From contig NC_133648.1 of the NCBI RefSeq assembly GCF_009905375.1, positions 313,413,666 to 313,477,665 of the forward strand: a DNA stretch of 64,000 nucleotides. The letters are read 5' to 3'. Both the position numbers and the translations under genes were made by a program. Position 1 is the first letter of the stretch; every line of letters starts with the position of its first letter. The stretch is from Apium graveolens (taxonomy: Eukaryota > Streptophyta > Magnoliopsida > Apiales > Apiaceae). The notes under the pieces were generated by a model. It was not told the origin of the DNA and ran no database searches. It saw nothing but the letters and a program-made list of their open reading frames with translations. Positions 11,301 through 21,634 of the stretch are shown piece by piece.

Positions 11301-12102
11301 TAGCAGGATCAGCATTTACCAGAATCTGTTTCACAGACTGAGGAATCTGTAATGGTCTCACCATTGATTTCTTTGTGTCAGCATTTATCAGGTCGTTAAA
11401 GTACCTTTTTGCAACCTTAAAAGGTGGGGTTTGAGTGCTGACTAACTGGGGTTCATCAGTACAATACGTATAAATAAGTTGACAGAATCGAGCAAAGTAA
11501 ACAACAGTTCTATCCTCTGTCATCCTATCCCCAATAAAACCAATTAAAGCAGTTGCAAAATCAAAGTGAGTTTGATTGATAAGTGCATACCCGATGTGCT
11601 AACTCATTATTGGGATAACATCAAAGTTTGAACACTTGTTGCCAAAAGCCTTGGTGATGCAATCGAAGAAGAAACTCCATTCTCTTCTGATATGAGCCCG
11701 TTTCAATTGTCCTAGTTTCATCAGACTCTTTTCATATCCCAAATCAGTCATTAACTCCCGAAGTTCTGATTCCTCTGGTATAGAGAAAGTACAATCTTCT
11801 GGAGGATCTAATTCTCTTCGTACTGTACCAGGAGTGACTACATAGGATGAATCACCCACTTGGAAGATAATACTGGGAGTTCCTCGTTTACCACCATCAT
11901 CAAAAACTCCAGTCCTCCAGAACCTCAGAACTTGTTGACTTGAAAATAATTCAGGCTGAGTTAGGGCGTACCCAACCTCACTATGTGCAAGAAAATCTTG
12001 CACAAAGTGCAATTCAGATGGAGCTTCAGTGTAATCAAGAACTGCAGCATAGTTGTTAGGGACAAACTTAGCTCCATCAATGATTAAATCCTTTGGTGCC
12101 AT
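8389..12102 (-). pseudogene. Long extra ORF 3' of pol (about 1,237 codons, two in-frame stops)
   Basis: A single frame runs from the ATG at 12100-12102 (MAPKDLIIDGAKF) to the stop at 8389-8391, broken by only two stops: TAG at 11599-11601 and TAA at 8518-8520. At 8518 the sister copy (1872-3240) has CAA; at 11599 the distant relative at 54965-56715 has Gln in alignment. Layout: an N-terminal domain (residues about 1-215) shared with the second Copia family; a long Ser/Asp/Glu/Pro-rich low-complexity middle with basic KPKRIK and KRRRI patches that could be nuclear signals; a Gln-rich coiled coil near residues 690-740; and a conserved C-terminal domain. I see no signal peptide or membrane segment, so it does not look like an envelope protein. 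Function unknown. Confidence 0.8.
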
Positions 12103-12257
12103 GTGAAAAAATTGAGAATTAAGTATGCCTATTAGGTGTTTGATATAATGTCTGTATGAAAACAACGGAAAAAGTAAAGTGAAGGAGAGTAAAAGTAAGA
12201 AGAGAGATAAAAGATGAAGAAATTAAAAAGATTAAAGAAATCTTCTCTCTGCTGTAC

Positions 12258-12265
12258 TTATACAA
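12258..12265 (-). promoter_or_regulatory. Possible TATA element upstream of the long extra ORF
   Basis: The minus strand reads TGTATAAG about 160 bases upstream of the ATG at 12102. A pyrimidine-rich, ATG-poor leader (TTTCTTC, CTCTCTTC runs) follows, as in plant 5' UTRs. The box is imperfect; an internal promoter is an inference. Confidence 0.4.
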
Positions 12266-12791
12266 AAAAAATATTACCGTTGGACACCTGTCAGACATGC
12301 AGTAATAATGGATAGTTACTGGGCTCGAGAAAACAGTAATCATTACTTACCCATTTGTCGAGTTTCAAGGAAAAACTGTTCCATGTATCAAGGGAAACAA
12401 TTTTAATTCAAAATTTAACCCGTTAGCACTGATTGAATTATTTTTCACTGCAACATTAATATTCTGAAAATAAATCATGTTAAAAATGACCGAGATAATT
12501 TTGATGAATAAGTGCTGACAGAGAATCAGAACTTAAATAAAAACAAAATTTAAATGGTCATCAGAATATCAATCAGGATTTATCAACACAAGACAAATAA
12601 CTCAGAGATCAAATCTTGAAGTAAAAACAATTTTCATTAATATATCAAGACAATACATTCATGAATTGGAAATTTACATCAGTACTTATACAAGATTTTC
12701 CCTAAGCTTCTAATCCTAACATCAACAGCTTTAGTCCTAGCTAAGAAGCCTGACAAAGCTGATGATGAAGAAAAACAGGAAGAAGACGAGA

Positions 12792-13067
12792 TTAAGCCAT
12801 CTTCTTCTTCCTACTCTCGACAAACAGAATGGCGAGTCTGATGATTCGCTCTTGTTGGTGGAGAGCTTCCAGCCTTTCCTCCACCAATCGCTCCAGATGG
12901 CGATGGTAGTCCATATAGAAGAACAGGAGGCGTGTCAGTACCTCCTGTGGGATAGAGTCCCATATCTCCTCAGGAATGGCTGTGACATGCCATTCCTGCT
13001 GCCATTCGGCACAACTTAGCTCCATATTGAAGGTTTGGTAGTTCAAAAACATGTTGTATATGACCAT
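12792..13067 (-). CDS. Small extra ORF of the Copia element (91 aa, unknown function)
   Basis: The ATG at 13065-13067 sits in a strong plant start context (AAAACACAATGG) and is followed by 91 codons without a stop. An upstream in-frame extension exists, but it runs through the TATA box and leader, so I chose the inner start. The protein is rich in Trp, Glu and Leu early on (EWQQEWHV). A Leu/Arg/Glu-rich helical stretch follows (HLERLVEERLEALHQQERI, about residues 55-73), and the tail is basic (SRKKKMA). I do not recognise the family. It lies between pol and the long extra ORF, outside the usual Copia gene set. A clear TATA box 74 bases upstream and a short leader support separate expression, which sequence alone cannot prove. 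Confidence 0.6.
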   Translation of the reverse strand: MVIYNMFLNYQTFNMELSCAEWQQEWHVTAIPEEIWDSIPQEVLTRLLFFYMDYHRHLERLVEERLEALHQQERIIRLAILFVESRKKKMA

Positions 13068-13140
13068 TGTGTTTTTGAAAGAAAAAGGAGGATAAGTGTG
13101 TGAGAAGAATGTGATGGAAAGACTGATGTGAAGTGGTTGC

Positions 13141-13147
13141 TTATATA
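13141..13147 (-). promoter_or_regulatory. TATA box of the small extra ORF
   Basis: The minus strand reads CTATATAAGC. The ATG lies 74 bases downstream, after a C/T-rich leader with CACACTTATCCTCC. The spacing fits a start site about 30 bases past the box and a leader of about 45 bases. Confidence 0.6.
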
Positions 13148-14496
13148 GACAAGAGAATGCCAGGAGACGCAAAGAAATTGAATGCTGAAAGGTAGAATTA
13201 ATTGTACCTCGTCTCCCTAGACTTTGAAAAAGAATAACATTCATTGGAAGGAGGAATCATGGTTTAGACCGCACAAGACACAAGAAACAGTGGATTGTTC
13301 AAGTACGAATACCATTAATCCTAATCATAGTGACTATTAATCTTCCACTTCAACATATTCTAGATTAAACTGAGACTGTTATCAAATTTTATTCACAGAT
13401 AAGCCAAGTAAAGGATTAGACTGAGAAATCAGAACTTAGACCTATACCAGAACTTAACAGTCATCAGAACATAATTTCTTAACTCGAAAAAGGAATGCCC
13501 ATCTTAGTAAATCCTCATACAAGTTCTGAGTTATAGACGTCAGAACTTAATCATCAAAACGTGTAACTAGAACTTGTCCTCAGAATTAGTGCAATGTGAC
13601 ACAATGACTGTTTATCTAAAATAACATAGACCACCACAAAAATTTTCATCATTCAGATGGAGTGATTAGTGTGTGCATTAAGCTAAATAACAGACAAAGA
13701 GTAAAGTCTGATTCACTTCAGTACATCTTAGAAATAAGGCATAACTAAAATTTTGCTAAAGAGCTGTCATTGTCCTGAAACCGACTGATGAATGAGTTCA
13801 TGCTTGAGTCCACCTCAACTGTTTTGTGCTAATTTTATGCATCTTTTGAAATTCTATTTTATAGTGGCTTCTCAGTGTAAGTGAGTCACGACTGTTTATC
13901 AGAATTTATGCTATTATCAGAGTATTTCTCCAGTAATCATAGAGTGTGAAAAGTCACCAAAAAAAATATTTTGCTTTTCTAATGCATATTTACTTAATAC
14001 CAACAATGCACTTGGGTCGTCCCTTCCACATTTGTACTCTAGATCTCAAAGGAGTACCTGATTTTATTCTTTGATCTTTTTGCTTTTTCTTTTGATAAGT
14101 GAGGTTTATCAGCAGTTAGTACATTCAGCAGTTTTACTAGTATCAGAACTTAACAGATGAGTAGCATTGTTCTAATTTGTGACTTAGTAATAAGATATAC
14201 AAAGTAAACTTAACTAAGCTCAATTATCAGAATTTGCTAGTGTCATAAGATTTCCACTGAAATAATTACTTCTTTCATGGAATCATTTGTTTATTGAAGA
14301 CTACTAGGTCAGTATCTAGCACAGTTATCCTCATAGGATTGAATAGGTACTAGAACAGACATATCACTTATCAGAGTTTAGAAACATATATCAGACAACA
14401 GTCAGTACTTAAAGACATTTATCAATTAAGCACAGAATATACAATGAGATTAAATATGTAAATACTGAGCATAAAGTCTGATAACACAGAACAAGT
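13148..14496. repeat. Non-coding inter-ORF region rich in the TCAGAACTTA motif
   Basis: There is no ORF here. The region contains many copies of TCAGAACTTA and close variants (TCAGAATTTA, CCAGAACTTA, TCAGAACATA) in both orientations, for example near 13429, 13450, 13543, 13898 and 14143. The same motif recurs in the LTRs, around the small ORF and in coding DNA of this element. Confidence 0.6.
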
Positions 14497-17400
14497 CTAA
14501 GCAGATTTAGAGAAAGAACCTGAAACCATTCCAAGTTCATTTACCAATCTTGTAAAGGTAGCTTCACACAGTGGTTTTGTGAAGATATCTTCCAGTTGTT
14601 GATCTATGGGAACAAAATACAATTCCACTGTACCTTCATCCACATGTTCCCTGATGAAGTGATACCTGATGCTGATGTGCTTTGTCATAGAGTGTTGAAC
14701 TGGATTACCTGTCATAGCAATAGCACTTTGATTATCACAGTAAATAGGGATTTTGAAATATGTTAACCCATAATCCAGTAACTGATTCTTCATCCAAAGA
14801 ATCTGTGCACAACAGCTTCCTGCAGCAATATACTCTGCTTCTGCAGTTGATGTGGAAATTGACTTTTATTTCTTGCTGTACCAAGAAACCAATCTGCCTC
14901 CAAGAAATTGGCAGCTTCCACTTGTGCTTTTCCTGTCAATTTTGCACCCTGCAAAATCTGCATCTGAGTAACCTATTAGTTGAAAATCTGATTCTCTAGG
15001 ATACCATAATCCCAGAGCAGCTATTCCTTTAAGATACTTAAAGATTCTTTTTACAGCTGTTAAGTAAGGTTCTCTTGGATCTGCTTGAAATCTTGCACAA
15101 AGACAGGTAGCATACATGATATCAGGTCTACTAGCAGTTAGATAGAGTAGAGAGCCAATCATACCTCTGTAGTCAGTAATATCTACTGATTTACCGGTAT
15201 CCTTATCCAGTTTTGTAGCAGTGGCCATTGGAGTGGATGCACTTGAACAATCTTGCATTCCAAATTTCTTCAGCAAGTTTCTGGTGTACTTGGTTTGACA
15301 AATAAAAGTGCCTTCCTTATTCTGCTTGACTTGAAGGCCCAGAAAATAGCTAAGTTCCCCCATCATACTCATCTGATATCTTGACTGCATTAGTTTGGCA
15401 AACTTCTTGCAAAGTTTGTCATTTGTAGATCCAAAAATGATATCATCAACATAAATCTGGACCAGAAGTAAGTTCTTTCCATGGTTGAGGTAGAACAGTG
15501 TTTTGTCTATTGTCCCTCTGTTGAATCCACTTTCCAGAAGAAACTGAGCTAAAGTCTCATACCATACTCTAGGAGCTTGCTTAAGTCCATAAAGTGCTTT
15601 ATCAAGCCTGTAGACATAATCTGGATGTTTGGTATCTACAAAACCTGGAGGTTGTTCAACATATACCTCTTCCTCCAATTCTCCATTGAGAAAAGCACTT
15701 TTCACATCCATTTGAAAGACAGTAAACTTTTTGTGAGCAGCATAAGCCAAAAATATCCTTATGGCTTCTAACCTAGCAACTGGTGCAAATGTTTCATCAT
15801 AATCAATTCCCTCCTGTTGAGAATATCCTTTTGCAACCAGCCTTGCCTTATTCCTTGTAATTATGCCATCACTGTCAGTTTTGTTTCTGAATACCCACTT
15901 TGTACCAACAACAGATCTATTCTTTGGTCTTGGCACTAGGGTCCAGACTTTGTTTCTTTCAAATTCATTCAACTCTTCCTGCATTGCTTGCACCCAATCA
16001 GCATCTTGAAGAGCTTCTTCCACTTTCTTTGGCTCAGTCTGAGAGAGAAAAGAATTGTAAAGACATTCATTTGAAGTACCTGTTCTAGTTCTGACACCTG
16101 CATCAGGATTTCCAATTATCAAATCAGGTGTATGTGATTTTGTCCACTTCCTTGCAGATGGAAAGTTTTCTCTAGAACTGGATGCTCCCCCATGATCCAT
16201 GCTATCTTCATTTTCAGTTTCTGATGCTCCCCCTGAAACTATGCTCTCTGAGTTGGATTCTTCAGTATTTAGATTTTCAGCACTATCAGAACTTGGCTTA
16301 TCAGAACTTGACGAATCAGAACTTGAAGAGCCAGATGCATGTTCTGATATTTCTTGAGATGTGGTAGGATCTTGAGTATGCTCCCCCTGCATAGGTGCAT
16401 CTTCCTTTGACGTAGTCACCACAGTTTCAATAATATCAGAGTTTAATCCATCAGATTTTACAGTATCAGGACTTAGACTGTCAGGATTTTCAGTATCAGA
16501 ATTTGAGTCTTCATTTTCAAATCTCAGCTGATCATGGTCAATGAAATCTTCAAGACCAGTAATCTTCTTGTCATCAAAAGAGACATTGATAGATTCCATG
16601 ACCACTTTTGTTCTCAAATTATAGACTCTGAAGGCTTTTGTGGAAAGTGGATATCCAACAAAGATTCCTTCATCAGCTTTTAGATCAAACTTTGATAGCT
16701 GTTCAGGATGAGTCTTGAGAACAAAACACTTGCATCCAAATACATGAAAATATTTCAGATTTGGCTTCTTTTTCTTCACCATCTCATATGGTGTTTTCCA
16801 TGCTTGTTAATGAGTGTTGCATTTTGAGTAAAACAAGCAGTCTGCACAGCTTCAACCCAGAAATTGGTTGGAAGCTTTGCTTCTTCAAGCATTGTACGTG
16901 CAGCTTCAATGAGAGTTCTATTCTTCCTTTCAACAACTCCATTTTGCTGTGGAGTTCCAGGAGCAGAAAATTCCTGCTTTATTCCATGGCTTTTGCAGAA
17001 CTCTTCCATTATCAAATTCTTGAACTCAGTGCCATTATCACTCCTTAAAATTTTCACAGAATCTTTGACCATTTTATCCAGCTGTTTGACATGATCAATC
17101 AAGATAGATGCAGTTTCACTTTTTGTGTGCAAGAAATACACCCATGTGTATCTGGTGAACTCATCCACTATGACCAACGCATACTTCTTCTTTGCAATAG
17201 ACATGACATTTACTGGACCAAATAGATCAACATGTATTAGATGATAAGGCTCAAGAATTGATGATTCAGTCTTGCTCTTGAATGAAGATTTTCTTTATTT
17301 GGCTTTCTGACATGAATCACAAAGACCATCAGGAGCAAATACTGTGTTTGGCAATCCTCTCACAAGATCTTTCTTGACCAGTTCATTTATATTGTTGAAA

Positions 17401-17846
17401 TTTAAATGAGAGAGTTTCTTATGCCAATTCCAGCTTTCTTCAATTGATGCTCTACTCATCAGACAGATTGCAGAACCATCAGTACTTGTTGAAAGCTTAG
17501 CTTCATAAATGTTACCACGCCTGTATCCTTTCAGAACAACTTTGCCTTTAGATTTACTCACAATTTCACAGTGTTCTTCAAAGAAATCAACATGATAACC
17601 TCTGTCACAGATTTGACTTATACTCAGTAGGTTGTGTTTAAGTCCTGAGACCAGAGCTACTTGTTTAATTATGACATTTCCAAGATTGATATTGCCATAT
17701 CCCAATGTTTTTCCAATGTTGCCATCTCCATAAGAAACACTTGGGCCAACTTTCTCCACAAAGTCTGATAGCAGGGCCTTATTTCCAGTCATATGTCCTG
17801 AACATCCACTGTCCAGAACTAGAATATTTTTCCTGTTGCCCTGCAA
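14497..17846 (-). pseudogene. Copia pol: protease, integrase, reverse transcriptase, RNase H
   Basis: Domains in order: aspartic protease (LDSGCSGHMTGNKALL, from about 17815); GAG-pre-integrase zinc region (WHKKLSHLN to LCDSCQKAK); integrase core with D (VDLFGPVN), D (LRSDNGTEF) and E (QNGVVERKNRTL); the linker to RT ([19 protein letters not shown]); the RT catalytic box YVDDIIFGS; and RNase H (GYSDADFAG through STAEAEYIAA to the stop at 14497). Lesions: TAA at 17295-17297 after QKAK, TAA at 14866-14868 after WYSKK, and a one-base loss near 16790 that breaks the frame in integrase. Both stops replace an expected Gln. The frame is the same as gag's, but TAG at 17859-17861 and TGA at 17847-17849 lie between them. 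Confidence 0.93.
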
Positions 17847-17858
17847 TCACAAAGACCA

Positions 17859-20195
17859 CTAATTATTAGTTTTAAGGACCCAGACTTGCTTGGATCCTTT
17901 GGCCTTATTAAGTTTGTTAACATTTGCAGCGGATTTAGCATCAGAGTTTATGTTAATATTTTTCTTATCAGAACTTACACTATCAGACTTTGAATCAGAA
18001 TTTACACTAGAAGGAACAATGGAAACTTTCTTCAAAGAAGGTTTTATTTGATAATAATCATAGTACAAACTATGATATTCCTTATAAGTATAAATGGAAT
18101 GCCATAAACTACCACAATGAAAACAAGGATTTTGTGGTTTGTATCTAACAGACTGACTCTTAACTCCTGATTTTGAAGGTAAGGAGTTAATATTCTTATT
18201 CTTCCTGCAAAAAGAAGCCAGATGGTTAGAACTTCCACAGTTATGACATGTTTTCCTAGGAGCATCAGGAACAGGTTTATAATCATTGCTTTTATTCACA
18301 CCTTCCTTTCCATTCCTATTTTTCCTAGGTGATTTTACCTTATTTGCATTCTTAACATCTTTCAGCTTATGTTTAAGCTGCTTCTTTGTCATTAAGCCTA
18401 TGTTCACTTCAGCTGTCTTTTCCTGTTTTAGTTTGTCAGAAGTTAATTCCTCTTTAACTTCTGATTTCTCATTTTCAGACTTTACAGTTACAAACTTAAC
18501 AGGTTTAAACTTTGGCTTTTGCTTAACAACAGGCTTAATTTCTTCAGTTCCTTTATCATTCTTATCTTCTCCATAACCTAAGCCCTCTTTCCAGTTTCCA
18601 CTACTTAGCAAATTTTGAGTTGTTTTGCCAGAGTTAGTCCAAGTCCTGATAATCTCTCTTTCCTTTTCTAACTCAGTTTTTAGAGATTCATTTAATTTTA
18701 GCACTTCATTCCTAACATAAAAAGCATCATCTCTATCCTTCTGAGTTTGATGGAACATGACTAACTCTTTTTCTAAGAAATTATTTCTTTTCTTATATGC
18801 AAGATTTTCAGAAGTTAATCTTTCACATGTTAAAGTTTGTTCTCTATAGCTAACAAACATGGTTTTAAGATATCTTCTCAACTCATTAATATCATCAGTA
18901 TGAAAAGCATAAGTAGTCTGAGGTACCTTTGTTTCAGCAGCTTCAGAACTGCTCTCAGCACTTTCTTTATCAGCATTTGCCATCAATGCATAGTTCTCCT
19001 CACTTTCAGAGTCTGAGGTGTCTGTCCAGCTTTTCTGCTTTGTGACAAGAGCCTTGCCTTTGTCACCCTTCACTTTCTTGCAATCAGGAAATATGTGGCC
19101 TTTCTCACCACAGTTATAGCATTTGACATTGGTATAATCTCCTCTATCAGACTTTCCTCCTCTGCCCTCAGATCTTCTGAAATTCTTCTTATCAGAACTT
19201 GTGCCTTTCCTGGAAAACTTCTTTTCCTTCCTGAACTTCCTGTATGCAATCTTTGTGATCCCTTTCACCATAAGAGCACACAGCTTCATCATCTCCTCAT
19301 CAGCATCAGTCTCAGGCAAGCTTTCAGAATCTGAGTCATCATCATTCTCGGAACTTGATGACTCAGTATCAGACTTTATGAAAAGAGCTTTACCCTTGTC
19401 TTTCTTTGAGGAAGCTGCTTTGGGGAATTCTTCTTCAGCCTTAAGAGCAACTGTCCTTGACTTTCCTCCTTTCCTCTTGCTTCTTTGTTCCATCTCCAGC
19501 TCATGAGTCTTGAGCATTCCATAGATTTCGTCAAGAGTTGTTTCATCAAGATTGTAGTTGTCTCTTATTGTCGTTGCCTTCAAATCCCAGCATTCAGGAA
19601 GAGCTAACAGGAACTTAAGGTTTGAATCTTCAAGATCATACTCTTTATCAACCAATGATAAATCATTCAAAATTTTGACAAATCTATCATATAAATCATT
19701 CAATGACTCATTAGCCTTTGAGTCAAAGTGTTCATACTCTTGAGTGAGTATTGTCTTCCTGTTCTTCTTAATTGTGTCAGTTCCCTGACACCTTATTTCC
19801 AGAGCATCCCATATCTCCTTAGCAGTCTTGCAGTTGATTACCCTGTTTGACATTACATTATCAATGGCACTATGCAGTAAGTGTCGTACCTTAGCATCCT
19901 TAGCAATTGATGCTATGTCTTCAGCAGTATAATCACTCTTCTCCTTTGGTACGGTCTGTGCTGCTTCACCTGCAACTGCAACAGCGAGTTTGGTTGGTTT
20001 GTGAGGACCTTCCTTGATTCTATCAAGGTATTCTGGATCTGTTGCTTCCAGGAACATGGTCATCCTTACCTTCCATATGGGATATTCAGATGGTCTCAGT
20101 ATGGGGACTCTGATGGTCTCATACCGACTCTGAATTTGTGTCTTTGGTGGTTCCTCAGTTGTGGTAGGCTTAGTTGGAGTTTCTGTGTCCGACAT
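17859..20195 (-). CDS. Copia gag polyprotein (778 aa, intact)
   Basis: This is the structural polyprotein that packages element RNA. The start MSDTETPTKPTT lies 43 bases inside the PBS. The capsid-like region (about residues 20-250: PSEYPIWKVRM, LLHSAIDNVMSNRV, EIWDALE) matches the Copia gag fold family. Then come a Ser/Asp/Glu-rich stretch, a CX2CX4HX4C knuckle near residues 358-371 (CYNCGEKGHIFPDC), a predicted coiled coil, a second knuckle near 648-661 (CHNCGSSNHLASFC), and a third near 692 in which the last Cys is replaced by Tyr. At 778 residues it is long for Copia gag, which fits the Sirevirus-like group. It is the only large ORF of this element without a stop. Confidence 0.93.
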   Translation of the reverse strand: MSDTETPTKPTTTEEPPKTQIQSRYETIRVPILRPSEYPIWKVRMTMFLEATDPEYLDRIKEGPHKPTKLAVAVAGEAAQTVPKEKSDYTAEDIASIAKDAKVRHLLHSAIDNVMSNRVINCKTAKEIWDALEIRCQGTDTIKKNRKTILTQEYEHFDSKANESLNDLYDRFVKILNDLSLVDKEYDLEDSNLKFLLALPECWDLKATTIRDNYNLDETTLDEIYGMLKTHELEMEQRSKRKGGKSRTVALKAEEEFPKAASSKKDKGKALFIKSDTESSSSENDDDSDSESLPETDADEEMMKLCALMVKGITKIAYRKFRKEKKFSRKGTSSDKKNFRRSEGRGGKSDRGDYTNVKCYNCGEKGHIFPDCKKVKGDKGKALVTKQKSWTDTSDSESEENYALMANADKESAESSSEAAETKVPQTTYAFHTDDINELRRYLKTMFVSYREQTLTCERLTSENLAYKKRNNFLEKELVMFHQTQKDRDDAFYVRNEVLKLNESLKTELEKEREIIRTWTNSGKTTQNLLSSGNWKEGLGYGEDKNDKGTEEIKPVVKQKPKFKPVKFVTVKSENEKSEVKEELTSDKLKQEKTAEVNIGLMTKKQLKHKLKDVKNANKVKSPRKNRNGKEGVNKSNDYKPVPDAPRKTCHNCGSSNHLASFCRKNKNINSLPSKSGVKSQSVRYKPQNPCFHCGSLWHSIYTYKEYHSLYYDYYQIKPSLKKVSIVPSSVNSDSKSDSVSSDKKNININSDAKSAANVNKLNKAKGSKQVWVLKTNN

Positions 20196-20237
20196 GATTG
20201 TGTTTGGATCTTTAACTGTATGTGTGTTAACATAGTA

Positions 20238-20249
20238 GCTCTGATACCA
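20238..20249 (-). other. Primer binding site of the complete Copia element
   Basis: TGGTATCAGAGC on the minus strand, two bases inside the 5' LTR end at 20252; complementary to initiator tRNA-Met. Confidence 0.92.
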
Positions 20250-20251
20250 AT

Positions 20252-20864
20252 TGTTAGGTCACACACACACTGTAGAGGGGGTGAATACAGTGTATAGTAC
20301 ACTCAAATCGAACTTTAAGAACTTAAGTAACAGAAAACAAACTTTATTGAAACAATAAACTCTGTTACAGTATGGAACTGTTACCTCTCAGTGATGAAAA
20401 AATATCACGAGAGCTGCTAGGGTTACAATGAATAATAACTTCGATTAAGATAACACTTATAGTGTAAACCCTATGTCTGTGTTTATATACTACACAGTTA
20501 CAAGATAATCGCTAATTGATATGGAATATAATTATGCTTCCTAAAATATATCAATCAGATATCTTTTCTTCCAAGTATTCCATTCTTCACGAAATTCCTT
20601 CTTCATGCATATCTCTTCTTATGTTTATCTCAATCTTCTTTCCTTTAATCAGCTACTGTCCTTATCTGATTATCCTTCAGCACTTAAGTTCTGATATCTA
20701 TCTTCTGATGATTATCTCCTGATAACATACGTACTGATATCCTTAAGTCCTGACTTCCAGTATAAGTACTGATCAACAGTTAAGTACTGATTTATCCTGT
20801 TCAGTAAGATCTGAAAGCTAAACATAAAACATATTAGCCATGACATTATCAAATATATCTAACA
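20252..20864 (-). repeat. 5' LTR of the complete Copia element
   Basis: 613 bp, the same length as the 3' LTR. TATATAAA-type box at 20482-20489 on the minus strand. The outer edge is followed by ACCTC, repeated at 7563-7567. Confidence 0.93.
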
Positions 20865-21276
20865 ACCTCATATAAATATTGAAATATATACAATATAGTA
20901 TTATTTTAAATTTCTTATCTCCTAAATGATTTAAGTTTACTTATCGGGGTATTATTTCATTATAATAATATTATTTTTATTTATTATTGATACTATAAAT
21001 AAATATTAATTCAAATTAAGGTTAAAATTTAATATTAAATTTTAAAGAAAATCTATATATTATAATATACTATGTAGATTTTTATTGAAAAATGTTATTT
21101 ACAATTTAATTTTTATTGAACGAAAAAAATAAAGAAATTTCCCGAATCTCCGTGGGGATCACCGTTTCCCGTTTGAAACGGAGATTGAGGAGTTAAATAA
21201 TTCTCGTTCGGGGATCGGGGACGAGAATAACACTCCCCGATCTCGAAGTGACCCGATGGCCATCCATAGTTATAAG

Positions 21277-21634
21277 AAATGTTGTTGGAATTAGACGTAC
21301 AATTAAATATACTAAAACACTATAATTCATTTTTATAATAATATTTTTTTAAAAAAAACTCTATTAAAATTGCTGTTAGGTAACGTAAAACAACCTTAGT
21401 GAAGCGCTAAGGAAAGCGCCGAAAATAATCTTGAAAAAACAGATATTTAATTACTTGTTTACTGATAATTCTTAAAATGCGAACCAAAAGCAAGTGTAAA
21501 ATCGAATTCAATTAAGTGGCGCCAGGGGAAGCCAGTAGCACAAATTATAGTAAACATGACAGGTTCTTTTAAATAACCTATCTAAAATTTCATGCTATGC
21601 ATATACAAACAATAAGGTAAATGCACCTAAAATA
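21277..21634. other. Spacer and probable 3' UTR of the DUF688-type gene
   Basis: AT-rich with no ORF. The part next to 21635 is probably the 3' untranslated region of the minus-strand gene that follows. No repeat recognised. Confidence 0.5.

Larger units (their letters stand above)
7568..20864 (-). mobile_element. Complete Ty1/Copia retrotransposon with extra ORFs (13,297 bp)
   Basis: This is a full-length minus-strand element. It has two 613-bp LTRs, a perfect 5-bp duplication ACCTC (7563-7567 and 20865-20869), a PBS (20238-20249) and a polypurine tract beside the 3' LTR. The gene order is gag, protease, integrase, RT and RNase H, then two further ORFs. Integrase before RT defines Copia. 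The large gag with several zinc knuckles and the extra 3' ORFs point to the Sirevirus/Maximus lineage (inference). By eye the LTRs differ at only about five positions, so insertion was recent. It is not autonomous as read, because pol and the long extra ORF carry stops. Confidence 0.93.
7351..21268. mobile_element. hAT-like GC-motif element interrupted by a full Copia insertion
   Basis: The two flanks of the Copia element belong to one older element. The left arm (7351-7567) starts TAGGGATGGACAT and is full of CCCCGCCCC/GGGGCGGGG units. The right arm (20865-21268) ends ATGGCCATCCATA with GGGGATCGGGG and CCCCGATC units. The termini are near-perfect inverted repeats. The outer 8-mers CTTATAAA (7343-7350) and GTTATAAG (21269-21276) agree at six of eight positions, as for a decayed hAT duplication. 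Without the insertion it would be about 615 bp, too small for a transposase. Confidence 0.7.

Noticed and set aside
8389..12102. Reading the long extra ORF as an envelope gene of a Sirevirus
   Set aside because: No signal peptide, transmembrane segment or glycoprotein-like feature; low-complexity and coiled-coil composition instead.
8518..17297. Gln-to-stop pattern as a variant genetic code
   Set aside because: Host genes in the same window use normal Gln codons and stops, and gag of the same element has no such stop; C-to-T decay explains it.
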